Shown: piece by piece, positions 27,261 through 36,404 of the stretch
Numbering within the stretch: the first letter of the stretch is position 1
Layout of the letters: every line of letters begins with the position of its first letter
DNA from: an uncultured Muribaculaceae bacterium
GTDB taxonomy: Bacteria; Bacteroidota; Bacteroidia; Bacteroidales; Muribaculaceae
DNA length: 38,758 bases
NCBI GenBank assembly: GCA_947176745.1
Contig: CAMWRV010000026.1
Coordinates: 1 to 38,758 of the forward strand
Direction: 5' to 3'
Notes under the pieces: generated by a model
What the model saw: only the letters and a program-made list of their open reading frames with translations
Database searches by the model: none
Told to the model about the DNA's origin: nothing
Program-made: the position numbers and the translations under genes

Positions 27261-28172
27261 TCAGTCTGTGATATGCTCTCTGAAGCGGGTGGGTGTCGTG
27301 CCGGCCACTCGCCTGAACATACGCGAGAAGTGCTGGGGATACTCGAATCCAAGATCATACGCTATCACACTGATATCATCGTCAGTGAGAGCCAGACGTT
27401 CCTTTGCGCAATCCACAACGTGAAGCGATATTATCTCCTGCGCAGTCCGTCCTGTCTCCTTTTTTACAAGGTCGCCGAAATATCCGGGCGAAAGATTCGC
27501 GACACCGGCAAAATAATTGACCGTGGGTATACCATGACTGCCATGCCCGTCGGAATAATAGGATCGGAGGGCGTCGGTAAATCTGGCCATTACGTCGGAA
27601 TTCACTTTGCGGCGGGTGATGAACTGCCTTTCGTAGAACCGGGTCATATAGTCGAGAAGAAGCTGGATATGGCTTGCCACGATACCGGCCGTATGCCTGT
27701 CGACCGGATGCGTAATCTCCTGCCTGATCCGGCCGAGACACTCGATGAACATGGCGCGTTCTTCGAGCGACAGATGGACCGCCTCCCGCTGCGAATAGTC
27801 AAAGAAAGCATAATTCTTAATTCTGGCACCGAGCGGAGTGCCATAGATCAGATCGGGATGAAACATAAGTCCCACCACATCCGGGGCGAGTTCATCTTTT
27901 TCATAATCGACTCCTATGATCTGGCCGGGAGAGAAACTCACCACCGTCCCCTCCTGGTAGTCGTATGGCTGGCGTCCGTAACGCAAGACACAGTTGGTGT
28001 CATTCTTGAGATACAGGGCATAGACACCATAATCCATGCGGACATGGTTTACCGCAAGGGTAGCCTCCTTGAGATCCAGCACCGACACAAGGGGATGCAG
28101 GGTCTCCAGCCCGTAAAGTCTGTTGTAAGCGTCTATGGAATCGAGTCTTACTGTGGGGATATTCTCTTTCAT
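27261..28172 (-). CDS. AraC-family transcriptional regulator
   Basis: The 303-aa product has an N-terminal cupin-like sensing half (residues about 30-150; VVSFSPGQIIGVDYE) and a C-terminal double helix-turn-helix (about 193-303). The first HTH is VNYFAGVANLSPGYFGDLVKKETG, and the second is SVIAYDLGFEYPQHFSRMFRRVAGTTPTRFRE, with the classic GxxxPxxFxRxFKxxxGxxPxxFR pattern. It lies upstream of the tannase on the same strand and is divergent from the small membrane protein and MFS genes, so it is well placed to control both sides. The effector is unknown; a phenolic or galloyl compound would fit the context. Confidence 0.93.
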   Translation of the reverse strand: MKENIPTVRLDSIDAYNRLYGLETLHPLVSVLDLKEATLAVNHVRMDYGVYALYLKNDTNCVLRYGRQPYDYQEGTVVSFSPGQIIGVDYEKDELAPDVVGLMFHPDLIYGTPLGARIKNYAFFDYSQREAVHLSLEERAMFIECLGRIRQEITHPVDRHTAGIVASHIQLLLDYMTRFYERQFITRRKVNSDVMARFTDALRSYYSDGHGSHGIPTVNYFAGVANLSPGYFGDLVKKETGRTAQEIISLHVVDCAKERLALTDDDISVIAYDLGFEYPQHFSRMFRRVAGTTPTRFREHITD

Positions 28173-28176
28173 ATGG

Positions 28177-28184
28177 CAAAAATA
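28177..28184 (-). promoter_or_regulatory. Candidate -7 box immediately upstream of the AraC gene
   Basis: TATTTTTG on the minus strand fits TAnnTTTG and ends only four bases before the ATG at 28172. If used, the mRNA would be leaderless or nearly so. No -33 TTTG is at the standard spacing. Confidence 0.3.
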
Positions 28185-28284
28185 ATAAAATATTTCATCG
28201 GTCGGAACACTTGAAGCAATTATGGTATGTCACGGCACAATCCGGGTAACTCACGGATGAGATCAGCCCGGAATTCCGAATTAA

Positions 28285-28315
28285 TTTGGATAATGCCGTT
28301 TTATTTGTAATTTTG
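28285..28315 (+). promoter_or_regulatory. Promoter of the small membrane protein-MFS operon
   Basis: TTTG (28285-28288), exactly 19 bases, then TAATTTTG (28308-28315), the full Bacteroidetes consensus. The first ATG is at 28347. Confidence 0.8.
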
Positions 28316-28346
28316 CACAAAACCTTAGACCAAAACCTCAGACACC

Positions 28347-28565
28347 ATGGCGAAGATCTACAAAATAACCGAGACCAGACTGAAGCGCGATATCTGGCTT
28401 GTGCTGTCGATAGTGATGTTTCTCATAACGATAAACCGCACCGCAGGATTCATCAACCTCACATCCGAATGGTGGGAGCCTCTCTCTTCGCTCGCCATCG
28501 GAGCGCTATGCGTAAGATTGTATATAAGTCACCGCAAGGCGGTCAAGGTCGAGGAAGACGAGTGA
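28347..28565 (+). CDS. Small two-helix membrane protein of unknown function
   Basis: I do not recognise this 72-aa protein. It has a basic N-terminus (MAKIYKITETRLKRD), a membrane helix at about 16-35 (IWLVLSIVMFLITINRTAGF), a short loop with tryptophans (SEWWEP), a second hydrophobic helix at about 46-60 (LSSLAIGALCVRLYI), and a charged tail (KAVKVEEDE). A full-consensus promoter lies 32 bases upstream and the MFS gene starts 32 bases downstream, so it is likely expressed with the transporter. Use by the transporter as an accessory subunit is speculative. The start is supported by the promoter distance. Confidence 0.75.
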   Translation: MAKIYKITETRLKRDIWLVLSIVMFLITINRTAGFINLTSEWWEPLSSLAIGALCVRLYISHRKAVKVEEDE

Positions 28566-28597
28566 CATTCAGATAATTATTTTTTTAACAAGCCCTT

Positions 28598-29848
28598 ATG
28601 TCGAAACCAACCTCTGCCGGGCGGATTCATTACGGATTCGTCATCGTGTTCTGCTGTTGTCTTGTGATGGGAGTGGATGTCGGTCTCGTGTTCAGCTGCG
28701 CCGGCATATTCTATGATCCGGTGAGCCGTGCCATCGGTGTGCCGGTCGGACAGTTCGGACTCTACATGTCGGTGTCGTACGTAGCCTCGACGCTGATGCT
28801 TCCCCTCGCAGGCAGACTGATCGAACGATACGGATCGCGACTGCTGCTCACTCTCAACTCGATGCTCCTCGGACTATGCGTCGGATCGATGGGACTTTTC
28901 TCCTCAGTATGGGAGTTCTATGGCGCGGGAGTCGTGATGGGCATAACGCTCGCATTTCTTCTATATCTCAGTTTTCCGATTCTCGTCAATGCCTGGTTCC
29001 GCACAAAAGTGGGACTTATGATCGGCATCTGCAGTGCCGCTTCCGGAATAGGAGGCATGATATTCAATCCGATTGGAGGCGCGATCATATCGGGTTACGG
29101 ATGGCGCGCGGCGTATCTCGCATTCGGTGCCATGATACTGTTCGGAGTCACTCCGCTGCTCGGAGCGTTGCTTCGCAACCGGCCTGAAGATAAAGGGCTG
29201 CTCCCCTACGGCCATAAGGAAGCATCGGCCGGAAATCCAGGCGGCAAAGACTCCGGAGCTTCAGGTACCGACTATTGCAAGGCTGTCAGGATGCCCGCTT
29301 TCTATGCAGTCATGATATTCGCCTTCATAATGATGGCAGTCTCGACGCTCAATCTTTTCATACCGAAATATGTGATGGTATCAGGCTTCACGGAGGTCGA
29401 GGCATCACTCGCCGCAGCGGCCGTTATGGCCGGAGTGACCGGCGGCAAACTGCTTCTCGGCATGATCAACGACCGCAACTGCCTGTGCGGCGTGCTTGCA
29501 TGCACTCTGCCCGGCGTGGCCGGTCTCGCTCTTCTGCTCGCCGGGCAAGGCACTCTCTGGATCATGCTCTGCGGCTGCTTCATGTTCGGATGGGAATACG
29601 CCGGTGTGACTGTCCAGACCGCAATGCTCACCGGACACGCCTTCGGCAAGAAGCATTACACCAGAATATATGCGTTGATCTCAATAGCCCTGTCGTCGGG
29701 AGGTGCCATTGCATCGGGAGGATGGGGTCTGCTTGCCGACGCCACCTCGTTCCGCACTGTGCTGACTGTCGGAGGAATCACACTCGCGGCAGGATGTCTG
29801 CTCGGAGCATACGCATATTTCGCCCCGGCAAAAAGATCGAAAGCATAG
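28598..29848 (+). CDS. MFS transporter, oxalate/formate antiporter (OFA)-like
   Basis: The 416-aa product has about 12 membrane helices with the N-half motif GRLIERYGSRLLL between TM2 and TM3 and the NRPEDKG loop typical of the OFA/monocarboxylate-type MFS after TM6. OFA members carry small carboxylates such as oxalate, formate or lactate (family knowledge). In this neighbourhood a phenolic acid such as gallate is a possible substrate, but sequence alone does not show it. It shares a promoter with the small membrane protein and ends at a strong bidirectional terminator. Confidence 0.88.
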   Translation: MSKPTSAGRIHYGFVIVFCCCLVMGVDVGLVFSCAGIFYDPVSRAIGVPVGQFGLYMSVSYVASTLMLPLAGRLIERYGSRLLLTLNSMLLGLCVGSMGLFSSVWEFYGAGVVMGITLAFLLYLSFPILVNAWFRTKVGLMIGICSAASGIGGMIFNPIGGAIISGYGWRAAYLAFGAMILFGVTPLLGALLRNRPEDKGLLPYGHKEASAGNPGGKDSGASGTDYCKAVRMPAFYAVMIFAFIMMAVSTLNLFIPKYVMVSGFTEVEASLAAAAVMAGVTGGKLLLGMINDRNCLCGVLACTLPGVAGLALLLAGQGTLWIMLCGCFMFGWEYAGVTVQTAMLTGHAFGKKHYTRIYALISIALSSGGAIASGGWGLLADATSFRTVLTVGGITLAAGCLLGAYAYFAPAKRSKA

Positions 29849-29860
29849 GCTGAACCCACG

Positions 29861-29907
29861 CTAATAAAATGACGCCTCCGCTGTCAGCGGAGGCGTCATT
29901 TTATTAG
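29861..29907. terminator. Bidirectional terminator between the MFS and LRR genes
   Basis: Two 22-base arms (29861-29882 and 29886-29907) are perfect reverse complements around a GTC loop. The GC core GACGCCTCCGCT is flanked by A- and T-rich ends, so the hairpin has a T-run on both strands. It serves the converging genes ending at 29848 and 29932. Confidence 0.92.
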
Positions 29908-29931
29908 TCATTTTATTATTGTCATTTCATG

Positions 29932-32085
29932 TCAGTCAACGCTGATCTTTCTGACCGAACCGTCGGAATAACGGACCACGTATATGCCGCGGACAGGACG
30001 ATCCACCCGGACACCGTTGAGATCATAGACAGCCGACACAGTAATATTCTCCTCCCCAACACGTTCCACGGAATCCGAACCGATTCCTTCGATCTTATAG
30101 AAGTTCTGCCAGTAGGGCGCGTTGCCGTAAGCATTGACCGAAGACATCGGCACCTTCAGCACACATTCGGCGTATGCATCAGCCGACACCGGATCACCTG
30201 TGAGTGCCTGAGGTTCGACCGCATTGTTGATTATTTCAACCACAGCGTTACAGTTGGACAAGAATCCGTCGCCGATTGCAGTGACAGTTGATGGGATCTC
30301 TATGCTGACAAGCATATCGCTGGCAGCAAAAGCGCCCTGACCGATCGATACCAGCCCTTCGTTGAGGCTCACGCTTCTCAGACCGTAATTCCCGCCGAAC
30401 GCCCAGTCGCCGATCGATTCGAGAAGATCATTTGTCACAAGATCCGTGATCTGCGTGTAGGTAAAGGCATTTTTATCCACCTTCTTCAGATTCGAGGGGA
30501 GTCTGAGTTCTCCTCCAAGCGGAACATTCTGGAATGCCGCTGTACCGACAGACTCAAGCGACGCCGGAATATTTATCTCCTCAATGGCAGGGCATTCTCC
30601 GAATGCAAATTCCTTGATATCAACCACAGAGTCTGGCATCTTTACTTTTTTCAGACCGGAATTCGCATACACGCAACTGGATCCGACCGTCAGAAGCCCC
30701 TCGCCAAACTCGACAGATTCCAGAGAGGGACAGTTGGAGAAGATCGCCTCTCCCATTTCTTTCACTGATCCGGGAATATAGACCTCCTTGAGTGCTATGC
30801 ACATCAGGAAAGCTCCGTCTCCTATCTTTTCGATTCCTTCGTTGAGCACAAGCCGCTCCAGCATGGTGCATCCGAGAAACGCCTGTTTGTTTGATATGGT
30901 GCGAAGAGTGGAGGGGAAGACAATCTCCTTGACCGACGTGCAGTACATGAAGGCCATATTGTCTATCGACTCAAGCGAGGTCCCGAAATCTATGTCTGTT
31001 ATCTGTCTTCCGCTGTAGAATGCCGACTGGCCCACACTCTTCGTATTCGAGAGTTTCACAGTCTTTATTGACGACATGTTGTAGAAAGCGTATTCTTCGA
31101 TATCCTCCACGCTCTCGGGGATGACCACATCCTCGATGTTCAGACCCTGAAGAAGTATCTTGCCATCTTTGGTACAGAGGAATTTGTTGTAGACGGCATA
31201 ATGCTCGTTTCCTTCCTCGACTTTGAATTCGGCAAGCAGCGGATTGGATGTGAAGGCCCGCTGTCCGATCTCGACAACACTGGCCGGAATGGTTATCTCA
31301 GTGAATCTGCACACATTGAACGCTCCGACACCGATCACTTCAAGACCTTCGTTGAGTGTGACCGAGGTAAGAAGGCTGTTATTACGCATGGAATTGTCCT
31401 TTATGACACGCGTGGTGGACGGAGTGGCATATTCGGTTACCATGTTTGCTACTGGATAGCTGATCAGGGTCTCGACTTTCTTGTCGAAAAGCACACCGTC
31501 GACCACCGCGAAATTCGGGGCATCGTCTGCAATGGAAAACGACGACAGCAGCGGACAGCATCCCCACGGATTGCCTCCGACCTCGGCGAGAGAAGAGGGA
31601 AGTCTGACCTCAGTGGCAGCATTGTTGCTCCAGAACGCGTATGAACCGATCGCCTCAAGACCTTCAGGCAGGACGGGCGATGCAAGCGCCTTGCAGTTGT
31701 AGAACGCCTGGTCGCCGATGACGCGCAGTGAAGAGGGAAGCGTGGCCGAGGCAAGAGTCTGACAGCCATAGAAAGACTGGACGCCGATTGTGGCTACTTT
31801 CTCTCCGACTTTCACACTTGCAAGCAGAGTGTTGTTGAGACATGCGCCATCTCCGATCGCCACGACATCATAGGTCTCTCCTCCATAAACAATCTCGTCA
31901 GGCACCGTGAGATCTGAAATTCCGGTCGAAGCCTCGACTCTGGCAAGCACGGCAGTCCCGGCCGACATATCGACGTTGTAGACCATTCCTTCTGAAGTCG
32001 TATAGCCTACGACTTCTGCAGAAACCGGCGACACACACATGGCCGCCACTGACAACATGACGGGGGCAAGTAAATTTTTTCTCAT
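29932..32085 (-). CDS. BspA-like leucine-rich repeat surface protein with T9SS-type tail
   Basis: The 717-aa product begins with a Sec signal (MRKNLLAPVMLSVAAMCVSPVSA). After an N-terminal 40-residue segment, LRR_5 (BspA-type) repeats fill about 60-640, each with a pattern like LxxIGDxAFxxCxxLxxVxLPxSL (for example VIGDQAFYNCKALASPVLPE and SIGDWAFGGNYGLRSVSLNE). The final ~55 residues (ITVSAVYDLNGVRVDRPVRG, then IYVVRYSDG) form a short T9SS sorting tail. BspA-type proteins bind host matrix proteins or other bacteria. It is transcribed alone, with a candidate promoter at 32207-32238. Confidence 0.92.
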   Translation of the reverse strand: MRKNLLAPVMLSVAAMCVSPVSAEVVGYTTSEGMVYNVDMSAGTAVLARVEASTGISDLTVPDEIVYGGETYDVVAIGDGACLNNTLLASVKVGEKVATIGVQSFYGCQTLASATLPSSLRVIGDQAFYNCKALASPVLPEGLEAIGSYAFWSNNAATEVRLPSSLAEVGGNPWGCCPLLSSFSIADDAPNFAVVDGVLFDKKVETLISYPVANMVTEYATPSTTRVIKDNSMRNNSLLTSVTLNEGLEVIGVGAFNVCRFTEITIPASVVEIGQRAFTSNPLLAEFKVEEGNEHYAVYNKFLCTKDGKILLQGLNIEDVVIPESVEDIEEYAFYNMSSIKTVKLSNTKSVGQSAFYSGRQITDIDFGTSLESIDNMAFMYCTSVKEIVFPSTLRTISNKQAFLGCTMLERLVLNEGIEKIGDGAFLMCIALKEVYIPGSVKEMGEAIFSNCPSLESVEFGEGLLTVGSSCVYANSGLKKVKMPDSVVDIKEFAFGECPAIEEINIPASLESVGTAAFQNVPLGGELRLPSNLKKVDKNAFTYTQITDLVTNDLLESIGDWAFGGNYGLRSVSLNEGLVSIGQGAFAASDMLVSIEIPSTVTAIGDGFLSNCNAVVEIINNAVEPQALTGDPVSADAYAECVLKVPMSSVNAYGNAPYWQNFYKIEGIGSDSVERVGEENITVSAVYDLNGVRVDRPVRGIYVVRYSDGSVRKISVD

Positions 32086-32097
32086 AGCAATAGCTGC

Positions 32098-32175
32098 GGA
32101 GTCCTATAATGATTGTCAATTATGACGACCCGCATCCGGGCCGTATTACATGTATTTCTATGGATGCAGGACTCC
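32098..32175 (-). other. Inverted repeat in the LRR gene leader
   Basis: GGAGTCCT (32098-32105) and AGGACTCC (32168-32175) pair across a 62-base interval just upstream of the LRR ATG. They would close a long stem-loop in the leader RNA. Function unknown. Confidence 0.4.
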
Positions 32176-32206
32176 ATTAACATCGACAGCACATAATGTA
32201 ATGCCG

Positions 32207-32238
32207 CAAATTTAAGCATTTGCCATCACTTTTGCAAC
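32207..32238 (-). promoter_or_regulatory. Candidate promoter of the LRR gene
   Basis: TAAATTTG (32207-32214) fits the -7 box, with GTTG at 32235-32238, 20 bases upstream, as an imperfect -33. The leader would be about 120 bases. Confidence 0.5.
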
Positions 32239-32292
32239 CCCCGCCAGCAATTTTAATTACAACAACAACCCATTTCAATATTCAACCGAGCT

Positions 32293-32985
32293 TCACGATT
32301 CCACATGCGCCTCTATGCCGAGCCAGTTGTCGAGAAAATTCCAGCAGGGATTAGTAAGCCGCACGAGCGGACCGACGAGAAAAGCCGCCACAACCGTGCC
32401 CTCCCTTAGGCCGACCACCTCGCCAAGCCAGATATATGACACAATGGCCGACATGACCACAAGCGAGAGGTCGATGATGAACTTTGTCCAGCCGAAAGGG
32501 ATATGCAGTCTTCCTGCAAGAACCTTGATTATACCCTCTCCGGGATTCATTGCCACGCCTGCCTTGACCGACCATGAGATGCCTGTGACCAGACAGAGAC
32601 AGCCAACCGCAAGAACCGTCAGCCTCGACACATACGGACATCCGGCCATATCGTCGAAGAGCGCCATCCATATGTCTACAAAGACGCTGAATACCGTAAG
32701 AATCGGAATCTGCCAGAGAATATACGACTTATCCTCATGCAGACACCTGCGGCCGAGCAGAATGGCCTCGACCGCCACGAAAAGGATGTTGAGAATCCAC
32801 GTCAGCGCACCAAACGAAAGAGGAGTCAGTTTGCTGATCACGTAAGGGAGTGACGAAATAGGCGACGTGCCGAGCGAAGCAAGCGTGACAAGCACGATGC
32901 CAAGAGAATTTACCGGCAACGACAAAAAAAGAAGTGTGTATCTTCTCAGAGATGAAGATCTGTAAGTGATATTTTTATTAGACAT
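32293..32985 (-). CDS. YczE/YyaS/YitT-like integral membrane protein
   Basis: The 230-aa product has about five to six membrane helices and the family hallmarks LGTSPISSLPYVIS near residue 38 and VAMNPGEGIIKVLAGR at about 145. Members are uncharacterised; some are considered transporters or membrane regulators. It starts 25 bases after the DHA2 exporter stop and is probably co-transcribed with it. The short gap is almost pure CA repeat. Confidence 0.85.
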   Translation of the reverse strand: MSNKNITYRSSSLRRYTLLFLSLPVNSLGIVLVTLASLGTSPISSLPYVISKLTPLSFGALTWILNILFVAVEAILLGRRCLHEDKSYILWQIPILTVFSVFVDIWMALFDDMAGCPYVSRLTVLAVGCLCLVTGISWSVKAGVAMNPGEGIIKVLAGRLHIPFGWTKFIIDLSLVVMSAIVSYIWLGEVVGLREGTVVAAFLVGPLVRLTNPCWNFLDNWLGIEAHVES

Positions 32986-33010
32986 ATGTGTGTTTGTGTG
33001 TGTTGTTCAA

Positions 33011-34378
33011 TCATGCGTTTGCTTTTCTGATGCCCGGAGCGCGGGTCAGGCTGAGAGCGCCGGCGCAGACCGCGAGGGCTGCGGAGACACAGAGGCATAT
33101 CCTGACAGCCGGAGTCTGCCCCGCGACAGTAGCGAATACGATCGTGACAAGCGTGGCACCCAACGTCTGTCCGACAAGGCGGGCGGTGCTCTGCATTCCG
33201 CCTGCGCCACCAGTGCGGCTCACGGGAGTGGCGATCACCATGACGATATTGTTGGGTGTCTGGAAAAGTCCGAATCCAAGACCACACAATTCCATTCTCC
33301 ATGCAATGTCCCACACCGTCGCATCTTCATGAGAGAGGAAAATAAGGGAGACCACACCCCCGGCGAACAAAGCCATGCCGCACGCTGCGGTCACCCCGGG
33401 GTTGTGACGCTCGACAAAACGCGCCGCCAAAGGAGCGGTGACCATTGTGGCCAGCGGCCACGGCGTCATAAGCAGTCCTGTTGCGATCTCACTGAAGCCA
33501 AGACTGTTGAGAAACATGAACGGAAGTGATATCATGGCGAGATTCTGAGCTATAAAGGAGCAGACCGAGGTCGCGATACTCAGGGAATAGAGCCGGATGC
33601 CGAACAGATCGACCGGAAGCATCGGCGAGGGTCGGCCGAACTGGCGGCGCACATAGAGAACTCCTGCCACAAGAGCCACGGCGAAGAGGACGATACACGT
33701 CACGTCGCCGCCGCTGCGCGATATGCTTCCGAGTGAATAAAACAGCAGACCGAACACCACGGCGTTCTCGACTCCGCTTATCCAGTCGAAGGCCGGCTTG
33801 CCCGGTTTTGGAGGATTGTGGGGAAGAAGCCTCTTACCAATGAAAAAAGCGATTATTCCGAACGGGATATTGATAAGGAAGAGCCAGTGCCACGAGGCTA
33901 CGGAGAGTATGCATCCCGCAAGCGTCGGGCCCGCCGCAGTGGCGATGGCTATGACCATGGCATTGAGAGCGAGTCCGCGGCCAAGTATCTCGCGGGGATA
34001 GATCAGACGCGTCAACGCTATGTTGACGCTCATCACGAACGCCGCGCCAACGCCCTGAAGCGCACGTGCCGTAAGAATCAGAGCGAAGCCGCCCGACAAT
34101 GCGCACATGCCCGACGAAAGCGTGAAGACAACTACTCCTATAAGAAAATTCCGCCGGTAACTGTAAAGGTCTCCCAGTGACGAAAGCGGGAGCAGGAGCA
34201 TGGTTATCAACAACTGATAGACCGTGACTATCCAGACTGCCGACGAATCCGACACACCTAAATCTGCAGCAAGAACCGGGAGCGCCACATTGACGAGCGT
34301 TCCGTCGAGAACCGTCATCACCAGAACCAAAAGAATTGAAAAAATGGCGGCATGACTGCGTAACGGGAATTTGTCCAT
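33011..34378 (-). CDS. MFS efflux transporter, DHA2 (EmrB/QacA) type
   Basis: The 455-aa product has about 14 hydrophobic segments. It shows the DHA2 signature LDGTLVNVALPVLAADLG in TM1, the loop motif GDLYSYRRNFLIG, the antiporter motif C AGPTLAGCI in TM5, and WLFLINIPFGI in the TM6 region. These proton-driven exporters remove drugs, dyes and other toxic compounds. It is first in a two-gene unit with the YczE-like protein and divergent from the GLUG-repeat cargo at 34767. No regulator gene is adjacent, though a palindrome at 34564-34577 could be an operator. Confidence 0.92.
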   Translation of the reverse strand: MDKFPLRSHAAIFSILLVLVMTVLDGTLVNVALPVLAADLGVSDSSAVWIVTVYQLLITMLLLPLSSLGDLYSYRRNFLIGVVVFTLSSGMCALSGGFALILTARALQGVGAAFVMSVNIALTRLIYPREILGRGLALNAMVIAIATAAGPTLAGCILSVASWHWLFLINIPFGIIAFFIGKRLLPHNPPKPGKPAFDWISGVENAVVFGLLFYSLGSISRSGGDVTCIVLFAVALVAGVLYVRRQFGRPSPMLPVDLFGIRLYSLSIATSVCSFIAQNLAMISLPFMFLNSLGFSEIATGLLMTPWPLATMVTAPLAARFVERHNPGVTAACGMALFAGGVVSLIFLSHEDATVWDIAWRMELCGLGFGLFQTPNNIVMVIATPVSRTGGAGGMQSTARLVGQTLGATLVTIVFATVAGQTPAVRICLCVSAALAVCAGALSLTRAPGIRKANA

Positions 34379-34766
34379 GACAGAGAAGTTTACACAAAAT
34401 TAACAAAAAAAGATGCCAGCAGGAAATTCCAGAAGATAAATAAATGGTATTCGGCACATATCCGCTGACACAGGGACATGCCAATGCAAGGAGATGCAAC
34501 GCGCATCCGCCCGGATTCCGGAAATATATTTTAACAACGATTTAAACACTTTTGCAAAAAACCATGTTATACAACATAAAATACAAAATCCGCTAATTTG
34601 CAAATTTTGGCTAATTTTGCACAAAATTAGACTTACTGTTTTCGGATGCTGTGCCCGTCTCCTATGTCTGGCCTTACAGTCAAGCACTCCCCCCCGGAAC
34701 GCGCGACAGAGACCATGCAGACCAATCTGAAATCTACTGACTTTTTTTCACATTATAAACTTCTAA
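34379..34766. other. 388-base divergent intergenic region with promoter-like boxes
   Basis: The region is AT-rich and has no credible ORF. It holds the palindrome ATGTT-ATAC-AACAT (34564-34577), which would fall between a TTTG and a T-rich -7-like box on the minus strand (a possible repressor site for the exporter). On the plus strand it holds TAATTTTG at 34612-34619, a good -7 box without a clear -33. I see nothing else certain in it. Confidence 0.5.
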
Positions 34767-36395
34767 ATGTTATCTAAAAAATTAACCCTGACGTTGCTGA
34801 CGTTGTCAGCCGCATGTCCGCTGTTCGCAGCGGGAGTGTCGGCGCAGATAACGACGGTGCCATCGCCTGCCGTAACCAACAAGGCGCTGGAAGTAAGAAT
34901 CGAGACCCAGGACATGGGATCCGAGGTGTATTGCTACACCTGGTGCAAAGACCTGAACGGCACGGAGAAAGCTCCATTCACCTGGGAAGGAGCCAACACC
35001 GAGAAATTCCGCATGAGCGGAAGCGCGGGATCCTACACTCTCAGCATTCCTTCGATCAAGGAATTCTACGGTCTGACCGACGCGGAACTTAGCGGCCTCA
35101 AAAGCCTCGGCTTCATAGCCAAGACCAAAACCGGCCAGCAGACCGACGACCTTTTCATCACCGTCGAGCAAGGACGCACAAACGTTTATGGCGGCGGAGA
35201 GGGCACCGTGTCCGATCCCTTCATATTGAAGACAGCCGCACATCTCGTGGAATTCTCCACGACAGCGCAAGACTGGAGCAACGACGTATATGTCAGCCTC
35301 GGAGCGGATATCGACGCATCGGCACTAACCTCACCGATCGGTTCTGTGTCATCACCCTACAAGGGTCACTTTGACGGCGCCGGACACACCATCAGCAACT
35401 TCAGCCTCTCGGCCTCTACGCTCGGGACGGCGGCAGGACTGTTCGGTGCAATCGACGGCGCGGAGATCCACGACCTCGGAGTCAAGGGTGCCACAGTCTC
35501 GGGTGTCAGCCATGTGGGTCTTCTTGTCGGCAAAGCTGTGAGCGGCACAATAAGCAGATGTTACGCCAACGGCACAGTATCAGGCTCCTCGATATGCGTC
35601 GGCGGTCTTGTCGGCGAGAATGCCGGCGCGACCATATCCGACTGCTACACCGTGGCCGATGTCATCAATGACGACGACTGCGCCACAGGCGGCATTGTCG
35701 GCAAAAACAGCGGCACAGTACGCAATGTCTACGCCACAGGCGAGATCTCGGGCAGCGACTACGTGGGCGGCATTGTCGGAGCCAACTACGGCACAATCCG
35801 CAATTCAGTGGCAATCAACGCCAAAGTGACTGGCGCGCACGAATATACCGCACGTTTCGGCGGCAACGCCAACTCGCTCAACACCTCGGAGGGCAACCTC
35901 AGCTGGGACGCGATCGACAAAGGCACGACAGACTGGACCGACAACGGCGACCACGCGACCACACAGAGCGCGTCGTCTCTCGGTGCTTTCCAGTCGTTTG
36001 CAGCGCTCACAGGCTGGGATTTCGACAACACATGGGAGTGGAAAAACGACGCCGGCAAGGAATGGCCCGCACTCCGCGGCATCGCAAGCCAGAACACTTC
36101 GATTCCCGACGCTTTCTACGGCGTGATCACCGGAGTAGAGGAGATCATGGCCTCTGACAACGTTTCTGTACAGGCAGGCCCGAATCCGTTTACCGACCAC
36201 ATAACAGTCAGAGCAACCGCTCCCCTCGCTTCGGTAGAGCTTTATTCTCTCGACGGAGCACTGGCAGCTTCGGCATCATGCCACGGAGAAAACGAGACCA
36301 CCATCACCACCGCAGGCGCCGCGTCAGGCATCTACGTGCTTCGCGCCGCTACCGCCGATGGCTCCAGATCAACTTTCAAACTCATCAAACTGTAA
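34767..36395 (+). CDS. Secreted GLUG-repeat protein with T9SS sorting domain
   Basis: The 542-aa product has a Sec signal (MLSKKLTLTLLTLSAACPLFAAGVSAQ). The N-terminal part (about 28-140) is a beta-sandwich resembling domains found next to amylases (YCYTWCKDLNG, then FTWEGANTEKFR). Residues about 145-245 precede at least four GLUG repeats at about 245-360 (GLVGENAGATISDCY, GGIVGKNSGTVRNVYATG, GGIVGANYGTIRNS). A type A T9SS sorting domain is at about 470-542 (VQAGPNPFTDHITV, then GIYVLRAATADG). GLUG repeats are a surface beta-helix module. The stop is nine bases before the amylase ATG, so the two proteins are probably made together. Confidence 0.88.
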   Translation: MLSKKLTLTLLTLSAACPLFAAGVSAQITTVPSPAVTNKALEVRIETQDMGSEVYCYTWCKDLNGTEKAPFTWEGANTEKFRMSGSAGSYTLSIPSIKEFYGLTDAELSGLKSLGFIAKTKTGQQTDDLFITVEQGRTNVYGGGEGTVSDPFILKTAAHLVEFSTTAQDWSNDVYVSLGADIDASALTSPIGSVSSPYKGHFDGAGHTISNFSLSASTLGTAAGLFGAIDGAEIHDLGVKGATVSGVSHVGLLVGKAVSGTISRCYANGTVSGSSICVGGLVGENAGATISDCYTVADVINDDDCATGGIVGKNSGTVRNVYATGEISGSDYVGGIVGANYGTIRNSVAINAKVTGAHEYTARFGGNANSLNTSEGNLSWDAIDKGTTDWTDNGDHATTQSASSLGAFQSFAALTGWDFDNTWEWKNDAGKEWPALRGIASQNTSIPDAFYGVITGVEEIMASDNVSVQAGPNPFTDHITVRATAPLASVELYSLDGALAASASCHGENETTITTAGAASGIYVLRAATADGSRSTFKLIKL

Positions 36396-36404
36396 CTCTC
36401 ACAA

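Noticed and set aside
27273..28214. 313-codon plus-strand frame opposite the AraC gene
   Set aside because: The minus strand gives a textbook AraC HTH, so this is its shadow.
32987..33003. TG/CA repeat between the DHA2 exporter and YczE-like genes as a phase-variation switch
   Set aside because: The repeat is short and interrupted and lies outside both coding regions, so slippage would not change a reading frame.
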